DNA of 64,000 nucleotides from Ochrobactrum chromiisoli (GTDB lineage Bacteria > Pseudomonadota > Alphaproteobacteria > Rhizobiales > Rhizobiaceae): positions 1 through 64,000 of the forward strand of contig NZ_JAPHAV010000007.1 in NCBI RefSeq assembly GCF_026241335.1, in the 5' to 3' direction. Both the position numbers and the translations under genes were made by a program. The notes beneath the pieces were generated by a model, which was not told the origin of the DNA, ran no database searches, and saw only the letters and a program-made list of their open reading frames with translations. Each line of letters begins with the position of its first letter. The first letter of the stretch is position 1. This document shows, piece after piece, positions 54,517 to 63,965 of this stretch.

Positions 54517-54779
54517 TTTACTCTTCCTCAAAATTGGGTAGCGGTTTTCCACCATCCCGTTTGGCTCGAATGAGCCTTTTCCCTAATCTTTTCCAGCCGG
54601 TTAAATCGATATTTCCAGTCAATGCGGAAAATAACGCTCGCCATGATACGCTACTGTCCTTATGGGACAGTATTACACCGGCAAACAGCGTAATTATCTC
54701 TCCTCCAGCATGCAGCAGCGTAAACTTTATTCCAAAAATACCGCCCCACACTTCCCAAAAATTATCTTGACGATTGAGT

Positions 54780-54800
54780 TATGTCAACAATGCTGACATA
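54780..54800. promoter_or_regulatory. Inverted repeat, probable MarR-family operator
   Basis: TATGTCA-N7-TGACATA is a perfect 7+7 inverted repeat, 27 bases upstream of the MarR-type start codon. TTGACG at 54767-54772 next to it could be a -35. Binding by the adjacent MarR-type protein is an inference. Confidence 0.55.
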
Positions 54801-54827
54801 TTTATCGTAACAAGACGGAGCTTCGAT

Positions 54828-55352
54828 GTGAACTCGACGAATGATGTGAATTATATAACCAATCCTTTGACCTCGCTGGAGGCTGCCGATCTCAGCGTCA
54901 TTGAGTTGCTGTTCTTTTCCTATCGCGATTTCACTGCTGACCCGGATTTGATTCTGGAGAAGATAGGCTTTGGCCGCGCCCATCACCGCGTGCTTTATTT
55001 TATCAACCGCAAGCCGGGAATGACGGTCGCTGAACTGCTGGAAGTGCTGCGCATCACCAAGCAAAGCCTGTCTCGTGTTCTCAAGCAGCTTATCGACACC
55101 GGCCATGTCGTGCAGGCGACGGGGCTCAATGACCGCCGCCACCGCCGGCTTTATCCAACAAAAAGTGGACGCCAACTCACTCTTGCGCTCACGCTGCCAC
55201 AGTCGCGCCGCATCGCGAGGGCATTGGAAGAATGTCAATCTGAAGAACGGAAAGTAATCGAGCGCTTTCTTTACAATATGGTCAATCCTGAACGGCGCGT
55301 TCAGATTGATGACTTCACAGCAGCAGAAGCAGCTGTGGAAACGCTCTCATAG
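54828..55352 (+). CDS. MarR-family regulator (PetP-like position)
   Basis: 174 aa from the GTG at 54828, chosen because GGAG lies 7 bases upstream. The winged helix is visible: RVLYFINRKPGMTVAELLEV, ITKQSLSRVLKQLIDTGHV and a wing with NDRRHRRLYPTKSG. A MarR gene followed by an OmpR-type response regulator matches the petP-petR pair of Rhodobacter and its rhizobial counterparts. Probable autoregulation through the inverted repeat at 54780. Confidence 0.88.
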   Translation: MNSTNDVNYITNPLTSLEAADLSVIELLFFSYRDFTADPDLILEKIGFGRAHHRVLYFINRKPGMTVAELLEVLRITKQSLSRVLKQLIDTGHVVQATGLNDRRHRRLYPTKSGRQLTLALTLPQSRRIARALEECQSEERKVIERFLYNMVNPERRVQIDDFTAAEAAVETLS

Positions 55353-55480
55353 ACGCGCCACTTTCCTGTCGGTAAGATGTATCATGTCATGGCGAACCAA
55401 AGACAGTTGGCCCGCTAGGGCATGGGTAGAATTAAAGCCAATCACGCGTGATGAAATGATGCGCGCTGATCTGGAACAGG

Positions 55481-56203
55481 ATGGGACCAAACGACGCCAT
55501 GGCTGAAGAAGAAAAGCACCTTTCGGATGACGCGCCTCATCTTCTTGTTGTCGATGATGACACGCGAATCCGCAGCCTTCTTTCGCAATATCTGACGACC
55601 AGCGGTTTTCGGGTCACGATGGCTGGCAGCGCTGCCGAAGCACGCCGCAAGCTTGAAGGCATCGACTTCGACTTGCTGATCCTCGACGTGATGATGCCGG
55701 GCGAAACCGGCGTTTCGCTCACTCGGTCGCTGCGCGAACAAAAAACCGTGCCGATCCTTATGCTCACCGCACTGTCGGAAACCGACAGTCGCATTGATGG
55801 ATTGTCGGCCGGTGCAGACGATTATCTGCCCAAGCCTTTCGATCCGCGCGAGCTGATCCTGCGCATCAACAATATCCTGCGTCGTGGAGCAACCCCTGCC
55901 CAGCCAAAGATCGAACAGATTGTTTTTGGTCCTTACACGTTTTTCATCCCGCGCCGCGAGTTGAAAAAAGGCAGCGAAACAATCAAGCTCACGGACCGCG
56001 AGCAGGATATCATGGCGATCTTTGCAGAACGCGCCGGCGAAACCATTCCGCGTCATGAGCTGACCGGGCAGGATGGGGATGTCGGCGAGCGCACAATTGA
56101 TGTGCAGATCAACCGTCTGCGCCGCAAAATCGAACAGGACCCGGCCAACCCGGTTTGGCTGCAAACCGTGCGCGGCATCGGCTATAAGCTGAGTATTGAA
56201 TAA
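55481..56203 (+). CDS. OmpR-family response regulator (PetR/OtpR-like)
   Basis: 240 aa. Receiver domain with VVDDDTRIRSLL, the phosphoacceptor Asp in LLILDVMMPGETG, Thr in ILMLTALSE and Lys in YLPKPFDPREL. C-terminal winged helix: LTDREQDIMAIFAERAGE and RTIDVQINRLRRKIE. It resembles PetR of Rhodobacter and OtpR of Brucella. A kinase gene follows, so the two form a two-component system; the signal is not readable. Confidence 0.92.
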   Translation: MGPNDAMAEEEKHLSDDAPHLLVVDDDTRIRSLLSQYLTTSGFRVTMAGSAAEARRKLEGIDFDLLILDVMMPGETGVSLTRSLREQKTVPILMLTALSETDSRIDGLSAGADDYLPKPFDPRELILRINNILRRGATPAQPKIEQIVFGPYTFFIPRRELKKGSETIKLTDREQDIMAIFAERAGETIPRHELTGQDGDVGERTIDVQINRLRRKIEQDPANPVWLQTVRGIGYKLSIE

Positions 56204-56299
56204 TCGACTAGAAGCCAGACTTAAGCGCGGAGCCTCGCAAATTTCAGAGCGTGACCAAAAACATGCAACAAGCAGAACCGTCTGGAGTTGTCTGAGACG

Positions 56300-57643
56300 A
56301 TGAAGTCACCCTGGAAATCGATAACGCGCTGGTTTGCGCGCAAAATGCCCAAAGGGCTTTATGCGCGCTCGCTCATCATCATCATCGCACCGATGGTGCT
56401 GCTTCAGTCCGTGATCGCCTATGTCTTCATGGAACGGCATTGGCAGATGGTGACTGAACGGCTTTCAACAGCCGTTGTCCGTGATATTTCTGCAATCATC
56501 GACATTTTAGAAACTTACCCGCAGGAACCCGGATACGACAACCTGATCCGTATCTCACAGCAGCGTCTTGGCCTCAATATTTCGATCCTGCCGCCCGATC
56601 CGCTACCACCACCGGGACCAAAACCGTTCTTCGCCATTCTCGATTACTTCCTGAGCGAAGAAATCACCCGTCAGATCAATCGTCCGTTCTGGGTGGATAC
56701 GGTTGGCGATTCCGATCTGATCGAAATTCGCATCAAGCTCGAAGATAAAGTGCTTCGTGTCTTTGCCCGCCGCAGTCAGGCCTATGCATCGAATACCGGT
56801 ATCTTCCTCACCTGGATGATCGGCACAGCCCTTGTTCTTCTGATCATTGCGATTGCCTTCCTGCGCAATCAGATCAAGCCCATCCAGCAGCTTTCACAGG
56901 CGGCTGAAAGTTTTGGCAAAGGCCGCCCGATGCCGGAGGGCTTCCGCCCCCATGGTGCGGAAGAAGTCCGTCGCGCTGGCATTGCTTTCATTCAGATGCG
57001 CTCGCGCATTGAGCGACAGATTGAACAGCGCACAGCCATGCTTTCTGGCGTCAGCCACGATCTGCGCACCATTCTTACCCGCTTCAAGTTGCAACTCGCC
57101 CTCACCGGCAATGCCATCGACACCGAACCGCTCAATCAGGACATTGCCGACATGCAGACGATGCTTGAAGGCTATCTGGCTTTTGCGCGGGGCGAAGGTG
57201 CGGAAGAGGCGGCAACCTATGATGTGCGTTTGCTTTGTGACAAACTTTCCAATGAAGCGCGACTGCGCGAACGCGGCTTCAAATATTCCATTGAAGGCGA
57301 CAGCGAGATCCATGTTCGACCGAACGCCTTTTCGCGTCTTGTCAGCAATCTGGTGTCCAATGCGTTCCGCCATGCGCAGAATGTCGAACTTGCACTCACG
57401 CATGAAGATGGCTGGCTGAAAATCATCGTGGATGATGACGGCCCCGGCATACCGGAAGATCGCCGCGAAGACGTTTTCAAACCCTTTGTGCGCCTTGATG
57501 AAGCACGCACACAGGATTCAGGCGGCACAGGCGGGCTTGGCCTCGCCATCGCACGCGATATTGCAAGAAGCCATGGCGGCGATATCGAACTGGAAGATGC
57601 CCCCACCGGCGGCTTAAGAGCAATTATCCGCATTCCGGCCTAG
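56300..57643 (+). CDS. Sensor histidine kinase partner of the PetR-like regulator
   Basis: 447 aa from the ATG at 56300; an in-frame TTG at 56288 is an alternative. Two membrane helices (SLIIIIAPMVLLQSVIAYVF near 28-47 and GIFLTWMIGTALVLLIIAIA near 173-192) bracket a periplasmic sensor of about 120 residues. Then a HAMP region, the phospho-His in SGVSHDLRTILTRF near residue 253, the N box LVSNLVSNAFRHAQ, and G boxes VDDDGPGIP and GGTGGLGLAIARDI. EnvZ-like layout. Confidence 0.93.
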   Translation: MKSPWKSITRWFARKMPKGLYARSLIIIIAPMVLLQSVIAYVFMERHWQMVTERLSTAVVRDISAIIDILETYPQEPGYDNLIRISQQRLGLNISILPPDPLPPPGPKPFFAILDYFLSEEITRQINRPFWVDTVGDSDLIEIRIKLEDKVLRVFARRSQAYASNTGIFLTWMIGTALVLLIIAIAFLRNQIKPIQQLSQAAESFGKGRPMPEGFRPHGAEEVRRAGIAFIQMRSRIERQIEQRTAMLSGVSHDLRTILTRFKLQLALTGNAIDTEPLNQDIADMQTMLEGYLAFARGEGAEEAATYDVRLLCDKLSNEARLRERGFKYSIEGDSEIHVRPNAFSRLVSNLVSNAFRHAQNVELALTHEDGWLKIIVDDDGPGIPEDRREDVFKPFVRLDEARTQDSGGTGGLGLAIARDIARSHGGDIELEDAPTGGLRAIIRIPA

Positions 57644-57676
57644 AGCATTTCCAGCAAAACTGCGAAGCAGTTTTGA
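57643..57676 (+). repeat. Dispersed palindromic repeat, copy C
   Basis: GAGCATTTCCAGCAAAA ... GCAGTTTTGAG, matching copies A and B; it starts at the last base of the kinase stop codon. Confidence 0.75.
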
Positions 57677-57699
57677 GATAAGATGCGCGGCAGAAACTG

Positions 57700-58086
57700 T
57701 TAAACTTTATTGAGCACCTGTGCTGCGAAATAACCAAGAGCTGTCGCGGCAAGACAGGCAGCAAGCGAAATACTGATGTTCAAAAGTGCGCGCCCCGGCA
57801 TGCCAAGACGCAACAGTTCGAAAGTTTGCACACTGAATGAGGAAAAGGTTGTAAAGCCCCCACAGACGCCAACCATAAAGGCAAGACGCCAGATCTCATG
57901 CACTTCAATACGACTGGATGCCATCGTCATCGCGCCAAAGAAAGCAATGGCAAATGAACCGATGATGTTGACCGCAATTGTGCCCCAGGGCAGCCCCTGA
58001 CTTACCGGCGCAAGCCAGATGGTCATCCAATAGCGCAATATGCTTCCCAGAGCTCCGCCTATGGCGACGACAATCGTTCCCTGCAT
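57700..58086 (-). CDS. crcB: Fluoride exporter CrcB/Fluc
   Basis: 128 aa from the ATG at 58086, preferred over 58095 because AGGA then has a 9-base spacing. Four membrane helices with the signatures [23 protein letters not shown] and [15 protein letters not shown], the last being the fluoride-path Phe/Thr motif. It protects against cytoplasmic fluoride as a dual-topology dimer. I see no fluoride riboswitch upstream; only about 75 bases separate it from csaA. Confidence 0.93.
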   Translation of the reverse strand: MQGTIVVAIGGALGSILRYWMTIWLAPVSQGLPWGTIAVNIIGSFAIAFFGAMTMASSRIEVHEIWRLAFMVGVCGGFTTFSSFSVQTFELLRLGMPGRALLNISISLAACLAATALGYFAAQVLNKV

Positions 58087-58161
58087 CTGCTTCATTCCTG
58101 TCTGTTGCTTATGCGATCAATCGCACACAACAGGCGACATGCACAAATCACAGAAAGACGA

Positions 58162-58509
58162 TCAGTATAGTTTAACGCCGTCTGGAACTCTTTTATCAAT
58201 TGCAGCCAGGACCACTTCGCCATTCTCATCAGGCAGACCGAGCGTAAGAACTTCGGACATGAAAGGCCCAATCTGGCGCGGGGGGAAATTGACCACCGCC
58301 AGCACCTGCCGACCAATCAGCGCATCCGGCTCATAATGTTTTGTGATTTGTGCTGACGATTTTTTGATACCGATCTTGTCCCCAAAATCGATCTTCAGCT
58401 TGAAAGCTGGCTTGCGGGCTTCAGGAAATGGCACAGCCTCAACAATCGTTCCTGTGCGAATATCGACCTTCTCGAAATCTGCCCAGCTGATCGTTTCAGT
58501 TCCGCTCAT
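58162..58509 (-). CDS. csaA: CsaA-type tRNA-binding chaperone
   Basis: 115 aa from the ATG at 58509, with GGGGGA upstream. The OB-fold signature VDIRTGTIVEAVPFPEARKPA, then KKSSAQITKHY and NFPPRQIGPFMSEVLTLG, matches CsaA and the Trbp111-like tRNA-binding fold. CsaA acts as a protein-export chaperone in Bacillus and binds RNA in vitro. Its role here is not established. It lies upstream of crcB in the same direction. Confidence 0.92.
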   Translation of the reverse strand: MSGTETISWADFEKVDIRTGTIVEAVPFPEARKPAFKLKIDFGDKIGIKKSSAQITKHYEPDALIGRQVLAVVNFPPRQIGPFMSEVLTLGLPDENGEVVLAAIDKRVPDGVKLY

Positions 58510-58553
58510 CTTATCCCCCAAAGTGAATCCCGGTCAAAAAACCGGGATTAAAT

Positions 58554-59054
58554 TTATGCGCGTCCGACTGTTTCGAACAAAACGCTTTCCAGTGCTTCAC
58601 GCGCACTGACACCCGACCACACAACAAATTGAAAGGCCTGAAAATAGTTTTCGCATGCTTCAAGCGCCGCTGAAAGCAACACTTCCACCTGACGGCTGGT
58701 GGGTTCTGCACCGCCGGCAAGCAGCAACGACTGGCGATACATGATCGCGCCTTCCTGCTGCCAAAGATCGAAATGGCCCATCAAAAGCTTTTCATTGATA
58801 AGCGACAGCAACCGCATCACTTCATTGACCCGCGGTTCGGCAACCTTGATGTCAAAGGCACAAGCCAGATGCAGAGCTTCAAAATCCTCCATCCAGGAGA
58901 ACGAGATATGGTAGTCGGTCCAGTTGCCCGCCACCGAAATTGCAATTTCGTCGTCGCCAGTCCGCTCGAACGTCCAGTCGTTTGAATTCGCAACATGCTC
59001 GATCACATCCACCGGATGTGCTTCGCGTGCAAATTCAAGCTCAAGAAGGCTCAT
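58554..59054 (-). CDS. YbjN domain-containing protein
   Basis: 166 aa from the ATG at 59054 (MSLLELEFAREAHPVDVIEH). The core has NDWTFERTGDDEIAISVAG, then WMEDFEALHLACAFDIKV and LLSLINEKLLMGHFDLW, the usual pattern of YbjN/type III chaperone-like proteins in rhizobiales. The domain is a small alpha/beta fold of unknown role. The gene is followed 44 bases later by csaA. Confidence 0.85.
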   Translation of the reverse strand: MSLLELEFAREAHPVDVIEHVANSNDWTFERTGDDEIAISVAGNWTDYHISFSWMEDFEALHLACAFDIKVAEPRVNEVMRLLSLINEKLLMGHFDLWQQEGAIMYRQSLLLAGGAEPTSRQVEVLLSAALEACENYFQAFQFVVWSGVSAREALESVLFETVGRA

Positions 59055-59477
59055 GTCCGTTTCCTGTTCTGGGAAGCGCCTCAAAAGACACCTCCAAATT
59101 CCCGGCGCGCAAGTGACTGCTCGCCCGCACCTCCCCCACGCAAACAAGCGCAGAAAAAAGCACGAATTGATCGGTTGAGGAGTTCGCACGCTTACTCAGC
59201 ATGCAACACCTCAATGGCATACGCACATACGCAACTGATACTGGAAAGCAGCCTGAAAGACGCGAAAACTAAAACGACAGCCCCTCGCCGCTGCCTACAT
59301 GACCCTATTACGAATCATGTAGTGTTTTCAGTCTATTGATGCTGAATCTGAACGCCAGCCCCTTTTCTGAAAAGAGGCATTAAAGCATGTGGAAATATGG
59401 GAGAAGCGAACCGCAACCCCTGCCTTAAGCGACTCTAAGACAAGGGTTTTTGGCACTTATAGCCTGTTAATAAAAAA
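59055..59477. other. Intergenic region left of ubiK
   Basis: 423 bases between the YbjN gene start and the ubiK stop. It must hold the YbjN/csaA promoter (minus strand). Small frames are present but none has a good start and ribosome site. I see no named element in it; an unrecognised RNA gene cannot be excluded. Confidence 0.35.
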
Positions 59478-59798
59478 TTATGAATTATCTTTGGATTTTG
59501 CTGTTTGAGTAGAGTTTTTTGGCGTTTTCGCAGTCGAATCAACTTCAAATTTAGCAAGACGCGCTTCCAATGCTTCGATTTTCGCAAGCAGGGCCGCATT
59601 TTCAGCGCGCGCTTTGATCGCCATTTCACGCACCGCTTCGAAGTCTTCCCGCTGCACAACATCGAGCGTATGAAGCACACGTTCGCTCTGTGAGCGCAGT
59701 GCAGTCTCGACTTCGCGGCGCACGCCTTGCGCAGCACCTGCCGCATCCGTCACAAGCTTGGCGAGTTCGTCGAGAACCCGGTTTGATCCGCTGGTCAT
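59478..59798 (-). CDS. ubiK: Ubiquinone biosynthesis accessory factor UbiK (BMFP family)
   Basis: 106 aa from the ATG at 59798 with AGGAAAG upstream. The protein is a helical hairpin: NRVLDELAKLVTDAAGAAQGV, then REDFEAVREMAIKARAENAALLAKIEALE, which is a trimeric coiled coil. The family was named after Brucella membrane fusogenic protein; in Gammaproteobacteria UbiK helps ubiquinone synthesis. The C-terminal 20 residues are Lys/Ser/Thr-rich and probably disordered. It is divergent from lgt. Confidence 0.92.
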   Translation of the reverse strand: MTSGSNRVLDELAKLVTDAAGAAQGVRREVETALRSQSERVLHTLDVVQREDFEAVREMAIKARAENAALLAKIEALEARLAKFEVDSTAKTPKNSTQTAKSKDNS

Positions 59799-59953
59799 GG
59801 CATTCTTTCCTATCTTCGATACGGTCTTGTTGAAAACCTCAATTGGAAATAGGGCTGTCTCGGTTGTGATGCAAGTGAAGCTGTATAAACGTGATGACTT
59901 GACCACTCAGATATCGTCGCGCATGTTCCGCCGGAAAATGGAGTTATTTTATC

Positions 59954-60796
59954 ATGGAGACTTTGCAGCCAGCCTCTGGCCTTGCTTTTCCAAATATTGA
60001 TCCAGTGATCTTTTCGATCGGTCCGCTGGCCGTGCATTGGTATGGCCTTGGCTATGTCATCGGCATTATGTTTGCCTGGTGGTATGGCAAAAAGCTGCTG
60101 CGCAACCACCGCCTATGGGCCAGCAACCAGCCCCCCATGCAGCCTGAAGCGCTTGATGATTTTGTGATTTGGGCAGCGCTTGGCGTCGTGCTTGGCGGAC
60201 GTTTGGGCTATGTGCTTTTTTATAACCTCCCCTATTATCTCACCAATCCGCTGGCTATTCCTGCGGTTTGGGATGGCGGCATGTCTTTTCATGGCGGCAT
60301 TCTCGGCACAACAATTGCCATGATCCTTTTTGCACGCTCACGCGGCATCAAGGTCTGGAGCATGTTCGATGTTGTCGCTGCGGGTGTACCAGTCGGTCTT
60401 GGCGTGGTGCGTGTGGCGAACTTCATCAATGATGAATTATGGGGCCGCGTCAGCGATGTGGCATGGGCTGTACGCTTCCCGAATGGCGGCGGCCTTCCGC
60501 GCCATCCAAGCCAGCTCTATGAAGCATTTCTTGAGGGGCTGGTCCTGTTTTTCGTTCTGTTCGTGCTTGTCTGGGCCGGTAAAAAACTCAAAGCACCCGG
60601 CTTTATCGCAGGCACATTCGTTCTCGGCTATGGTCTGAGCCGCATCATCGTCGAGTTTTTCCGCGAACCCGATGCACAACTTGGCTATCTCTTCGGCGGC
60701 TGGCTGACCATGGGGATGATCCTTTCCCTTCCGATGGTTCTGATTGGTCTATGGGCGATGTGGCGCGCCAATCGGGCGGCAGCAAAACATGCCTGA
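59954..60796 (+). CDS. lgt: Prolipoprotein diacylglyceryl transferase
   Basis: 280 aa. Seven membrane segments, with the family landmarks [48 protein letters not shown] (the active-site His-Gly-Gly) and [16 protein letters not shown]. It moves diacylglycerol from phosphatidylglycerol to the lipobox Cys of prolipoproteins such as those at 44241 and 49386. The end overlaps the next gene by 8 bases. Confidence 0.97.
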   Translation: METLQPASGLAFPNIDPVIFSIGPLAVHWYGLGYVIGIMFAWWYGKKLLRNHRLWASNQPPMQPEALDDFVIWAALGVVLGGRLGYVLFYNLPYYLTNPLAIPAVWDGGMSFHGGILGTTIAMILFARSRGIKVWSMFDVVAAGVPVGLGVVRVANFINDELWGRVSDVAWAVRFPNGGGLPRHPSQLYEAFLEGLVLFFVLFVLVWAGKKLKAPGFIAGTFVLGYGLSRIIVEFFREPDAQLGYLFGGWLTMGMILSLPMVLIGLWAMWRANRAAAKHA

Positions 60797-61874
60797 GGCA
60801 TCGTTAAAACACCGGCTGAAACGGCTGATCGGCACCACAGGGCCGATCAGCGTTGCCGACTATATGGCTGCCTGCCTTGGCGATCGGGAATCTGGCTACT
60901 ATACGACACGCGAACCTTTTGGGCGCGATGGTGATTTCATCACCGCTCCAGAAGTCAGCCAGATGTTCGGTGAACTGATCGGCATCTGGTCTGTTGGCAT
61001 TTGGGATGCTCTCGGTCGTCCCGATAATGCCGTGCTCTGCGAAATTGGTCCCGGTCGCGGAACGCTGATGAGTGACATGTTGCGCACAATAGCAAAGCTT
61101 GCGCCTGCAATGTCTGGTTCAATGTGCATTGCCATGGTTGAGACCAGTCCAAGACTGGTCGAAAAGCAAAAGCAGAAACTTGGCCGTGAGAACGTGGAAT
61201 GGTTCAAACAATTCTCTGATGTTCCGGACGGCCCACTCATCCTCATTTCCAACGAATTGTTCGATGCAATTCCGTTCAGACAATTCGTAAAATCGAATGG
61301 CCGTTTTGTCGAACGGCTGATCGCACTGAATGAACAGGACGAGTTTTACTTCATCAGCGGCACAGGCGGCATTGATGAGGCACTGCTGCCCACAGGCCAC
61401 CAGACAGCACCCGAAGGCACAATTTTCGAAGCAGCCCCTGCCCGCACCGCCTTGGTGCAAGAAATTGCACAGCGCATTGCCACCTCGCGCGGGGCCGCAC
61501 TTTCTATCGATTATGGCCATCTGCAATCGGGCTTCGGCGACACACTGCAAGCTATGCTGAAGCATGCCTATGATGATGTTTTTGCCCATCCGGGAGAAGC
61601 AGACCTCACCAGCCACGTCGATTTCGACATGCTGGAAAAAACCGCGCGCAATTGCGGTTGCAAAACCGCAACCATGACGCAGGGCGATTTTCTGTTGGGC
61701 ATGGGTCTTGTTGATCGCGCCGGACGTTTGGGGGCTGGGCGCGAGGGCGCTTTCCAGAATAAACTGCGCCAAGATGTCGAGCGCTTGGCTGCGCCCGACC
61801 AGATGGGAACGCTTTTCAAAGTGCTGGCTATTGCCGACAAACAAACAAAAATCTTCCCCTTTGAGACTGCCTGA
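60789..61874 (+). CDS. SAM-dependent methyltransferase, MidA/NDUFAF7 family
   Basis: 361 aa from the ATG at 60789, inside the lgt end. Family features: [23 protein letters not shown] loop [31 protein letters not shown], and [10 protein letters not shown] followed by HVDFDML. Human NDUFAF7 methylates an arginine of a complex I subunit; bacterial members are probably protein arginine methyltransferases with the same type of target. Cotranscription with lgt and pgeF is usual in rhizobiales. Confidence 0.93.
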   Translation: MPEASLKHRLKRLIGTTGPISVADYMAACLGDRESGYYTTREPFGRDGDFITAPEVSQMFGELIGIWSVGIWDALGRPDNAVLCEIGPGRGTLMSDMLRTIAKLAPAMSGSMCIAMVETSPRLVEKQKQKLGRENVEWFKQFSDVPDGPLILISNELFDAIPFRQFVKSNGRFVERLIALNEQDEFYFISGTGGIDEALLPTGHQTAPEGTIFEAAPARTALVQEIAQRIATSRGAALSIDYGHLQSGFGDTLQAMLKHAYDDVFAHPGEADLTSHVDFDMLEKTARNCGCKTATMTQGDFLLGMGLVDRAGRLGAGREGAFQNKLRQDVERLAAPDQMGTLFKVLAIADKQTKIFPFETA

Positions 61875-61953
61875 TAAATCACATCGTCAAAAAGCTGCGA
61901 TTGACAAGCAATCAAGCCTCCCCCACCATCCAGCCGTTTGAAAGAGAAAGCTC

Positions 61954-62748
61954 ATGACCGACAAGCCGCAACCGCTTCGCTCCCCTCTGCTGGACGGCAT
62001 CGCCGGTTCAAACGGCAAGCGCATTGCGCATGGCTTTTTCACCCGCAAAGGCGGCGTTTCAGATGGCATTTATGCAGGGCTGAACGTCGGCAGCGGCTCC
62101 AATGACGTGCCGGAACGCGTGAGCGAGAATCGCCGCCGCGTGGCCAAGACACTTGGCGTCGCATCCGATCATCTCGTCACAGTGCATCAGGTCCACTCAC
62201 CTGATGTTGTCTATGTCACCGAACCTCTCACGGCGCCACGCCCAAAAGCCGATGCAATGGTGACCAATGTTCCCGGCATCGCGATTGGCGCATTGTCGGC
62301 TGATTGTGGCCCGGTGCTGTTTGCCGATCATGAAGCAGGCGTCATTGGCTCGGCCCATGCCGGCTGGCGTGGTGCGTTTACAGGTGTGCTCGAAAACACC
62401 ATTGAAGCGATGATCAAGCTGGGTGCCAAGCGCGAAAATATTATTGCCGTCCTTGGTCCAACAATCGGCCCAGACAATTATGAAGTCGGACCGGAATTCT
62501 ATGCCGAATTTACAAGCAAAGACCCATCTTATACCAAATATTTTGAGCCTTCGGACAAAGAAGCACACAAGCTTTTCGATCTCTGGACTTTCATCACAGA
62601 CCGCCTGACCCGCGCGGGTGTCAGGGCAGAATCATTGCGTCAGTGTACCTATGCCGATGAAGAACAGTTTTATTCCTATCGGCGCACGACGCATCGTAAC
62701 GAGCCTGATTATGGCCGTCAGATCGCCGCCATTGCCATTGTAGACTGA
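61954..62748 (+). CDS. pgeF: Peptidoglycan editing factor PgeF (multicopper-oxidase-like laccase fold)
   Basis: 264 aa. HGFFTRKGGVSDGIYAGLNVG opens the family. The active-site Cys/His residues are in VHQVHSPDVVYV, ALSADCGPVLFAD and GSAHAGWRGAFTGVL. PgeF removes L-Ser-containing wrong stem peptides from peptidoglycan precursors in E. coli; family members also show oxidase or deaminase activities. It starts 79 bases after the methyltransferase gene. Confidence 0.94.
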   Translation: MTDKPQPLRSPLLDGIAGSNGKRIAHGFFTRKGGVSDGIYAGLNVGSGSNDVPERVSENRRRVAKTLGVASDHLVTVHQVHSPDVVYVTEPLTAPRPKADAMVTNVPGIAIGALSADCGPVLFADHEAGVIGSAHAGWRGAFTGVLENTIEAMIKLGAKRENIIAVLGPTIGPDNYEVGPEFYAEFTSKDPSYTKYFEPSDKEAHKLFDLWTFITDRLTRAGVRAESLRQCTYADEEQFYSYRRTTHRNEPDYGRQIAAIAIVD

Positions 62749-62758
62749 GGAGAACCGC

Positions 62759-63910
62759 ATGGCCCTTCACTTCGAGCCGGAAGAATTCGCTGCACGTCGC
62801 GACCGTCTGATCTTGAAGATGGAGGAAGAGAAGCTGGATGCTTTGCTGCTGTTTGCGCAGGAAAGCATGTACTGGCTGACCGGCTACGACACCTTTGGCT
62901 TCTGCTTTTTCCAGTGCCTTGTCGTCAAAGCCGACGGTTCAACCGTATTGATGACCCGCTCCGCCGACCTCCGGCAAGCGCGCCATACATCCAACATCGA
63001 GAATATCGTCGTCTGGACCGATCGCGACAATGCAAACCCGGCCATTGATCTGCGAAACATTCTCACCGAGCTTGATCTGCTGGGCACGCGCATCGGCATT
63101 GAATATCAGACCCATGGACTAACCGGCGCCAATGCTCGCAAACTTGATGATCAGTTACAGAGCTTCGCTAAGCTCTACGATGCCTCCGGCATAGTGGACA
63201 GTCTGCGCCTTCTCAAAAGCCCGGCCGAGATAACGCTTATCAAACGTGCGGCAGAGTTAGGCGACGATGCGCTGGATGCCGCACTGAAACTTATCAAAGC
63301 CGGCGCAAGCGAAGCCGATATTCTTGCTGCGATGATGGCCGCCAATTTTGCAGGCGATGGTGACTATCCGGCCAATGAATATATCATTGGCTCCGGCGCC
63401 GATGCTCTGCTTTGCCGTTACAAAGCCGGTCGTCGCACGCTTTCAGCCAATGATCAGCTCACGCTTGAATGGTCCGGCGTTTATCGCCATTACCATGCGC
63501 CGATGATGCGCACGATTATCGTCGGGCAGCCCCGCCCTGAACATCTCAAGCTTTATGATGCCGCACGTGAAGCACTCGAAGCGGTCGAACAGGCGATGAC
63601 ACCTGCTTCAACATTTGGCGATGTGTTTGACGCACATTCGCGCACGATGGAAGCCCATGGCCTCACCCGTCATAGGCTCAATGCCTGCGGCTATTCTGTA
63701 GGCGCGCGCTTCACACCATCCTGGATGGACCCGCAAATGTTTTATTCAGGAAATCCCGAAAGCATACAGCCGGATATGACGCTGTTTGCACACATGATCA
63801 TTATGGATTCCGACACGGAAACCGCCATGACGCTGGGGCAGACTTATCTCACAACAAATGGTGCTGCTCTGCCTTTATCCCGCCATTCTCTTGATATGAT
63901 TGCCAAATAG
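62759..63910 (+). CDS. M24-family Xaa-Pro peptidase
   Basis: 383 aa; GAGGAGA 5 bases before the ATG. N-terminal creatinase-like domain (residues 1-140, LLFAQESMYWLTGYDTFGF). The C-terminal pita-bread catalytic domain contains GSGADALLCRYKAGRR, LEWSGVYRHYHAPMMRT and LFAHMIIMDSD. The usual first metal Asp pair is not clearly visible: the segment reads LTLEWSGVYRHY rather than a D-x-G-x-x-x-x-Y-x-x-D pattern. It may be a metal-poor or creatinase-like hydrolase. Probable last gene of the lgt cluster. Confidence 0.85.
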   Translation: MALHFEPEEFAARRDRLILKMEEEKLDALLLFAQESMYWLTGYDTFGFCFFQCLVVKADGSTVLMTRSADLRQARHTSNIENIVVWTDRDNANPAIDLRNILTELDLLGTRIGIEYQTHGLTGANARKLDDQLQSFAKLYDASGIVDSLRLLKSPAEITLIKRAAELGDDALDAALKLIKAGASEADILAAMMAANFAGDGDYPANEYIIGSGADALLCRYKAGRRTLSANDQLTLEWSGVYRHYHAPMMRTIIVGQPRPEHLKLYDAAREALEAVEQAMTPASTFGDVFDAHSRTMEAHGLTRHRLNACGYSVGARFTPSWMDPQMFYSGNPESIQPDMTLFAHMIIMDSDTETAMTLGQTYLTTNGAALPLSRHSLDMIAK

Positions 63911-63965
63911 CGCACAATCGGCGATAAATCTGACGGGCGCTGGAATAGTCTGCGCTTTCAGGAGC

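Noticed and set aside
58087..58161. Possible fluoride riboswitch before crcB
   Set aside because: Only about 75 bases are available and I do not see the conserved pseudoknot pattern of the crcB motif.
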